A stretch of DNA of 5,596 nt from Spirochaetaceae bacterium (GTDB lineage Bacteria; Spirochaetota; Spirochaetia; Treponematales; Breznakiellaceae): the NCBI GenBank assembly GCA_031279895.1, contig JAITHR010000267.1:1-5596 (forward strand). The letters run 5' to 3'. The notes beneath the pieces were generated by a model that worked only from the letters and a program-made list of their open reading frames with translations, had not been told where the DNA came from and did no database searches. Shown here piece by piece: positions 5,595 through 5,596 of this stretch (its first letter is position 1; every line of letters begins with the position of its first letter). A program made the translations under genes and the position numbers.

Positions 5595-5596
5595 TT
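5436..5596. repeat. 21-bp tandem array with GGTATACC palindromes, continuing past the right edge
   Basis: Seven complete units of exactly 21 bp (starting at 5440, 5461, 5482, 5503, 5524, 5545 and 5566) and a cut eighth unit (5587). Each is GGTATACCTTTT plus a 9-base spacer. The core is invariant. The spacers are, in order, gggacatcc, acgacaaaa, gggacatcc, acgacaaaa, acgacaaaa, acggcatcc, acgacaaaa. Where a unit is preceded by AAAA (units 1, 3, 5, 6 and 8) the core becomes a 16-bp palindrome AAAAGGTATACCTTTT, though the eighth is cut two bases short by the edge. A period of 21 bp is two helical turns, so all cores face the same side of the DNA. It is not CRISPR: the spacers are too short and are themselves repeated. 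Confidence 0.92.

Noticed and set aside
5436..5596. CRISPR array
   Set aside because: Units are 21 bp with 9-base inter-core segments that repeat among themselves. CRISPR spacers are longer and unique, and no cas gene is present.

Overview
The window looks like a piece of a GC-rich bacterial chromosome, most probably a spirochaete of the Treponema group. That placement is inferred. It rests on a bacterial alpha-2-macroglobulin next to a CsgG-like lipoprotein whose C-terminal motif resembles, from memory, lipoproteins common in Treponema. No rRNA or marker gene is present to confirm it.

Layout: (1) Positions 2-4201 (+) carry the 3' part of a very large alpha-2-macroglobulin (A2M) gene. The reading frame is open through the left edge, so the signal peptide and first domains lie outside. 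The MG2 signature, A2M domain signature, intact CLEQ thioester motif and C-terminal MG domain are all visible. (2) Positions 4202-4379 are a 178-bp spacer built almost entirely from repeats: two copies of a 55-bp direct repeat, with an 18-bp inverted repeat whose left arm lies inside the last codons of the A2M gene. (3) Positions 4380-5165 (+) encode a 261-residue lipoprotein with an N-terminal beta-rich, PEGA-like region and a C-terminal CsgG-like domain, preceded by a good Shine-Dalgarno site. (4) Positions 5166-5435 contain no convincing gene but hold more copies of the same GC-rich repeats, including a perfect 14-bp hairpin. (5) From 5436 to the right edge runs an exact 21-bp-period tandem array centred on GGTATACC. 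It is either an array of palindromic DNA sites or the repeated C-terminal coding region of a minus-strand gene that continues past the edge.

Both recognised genes concern the cell envelope. A2M is expected to trap proteases by covalent thioester capture, and the CsgG-like lipoprotein is expected to be membrane-anchored and facing the periplasm. They are collinear, but the repeat-rich spacer and a visible difference in base composition argue that they need not be one operon. The most unusual material is the non-coding DNA: one repeat family supplies the stop codon of the A2M gene and, in another copy, the stop of a possible minus-strand reading frame, both ending Val-Pro-stop.
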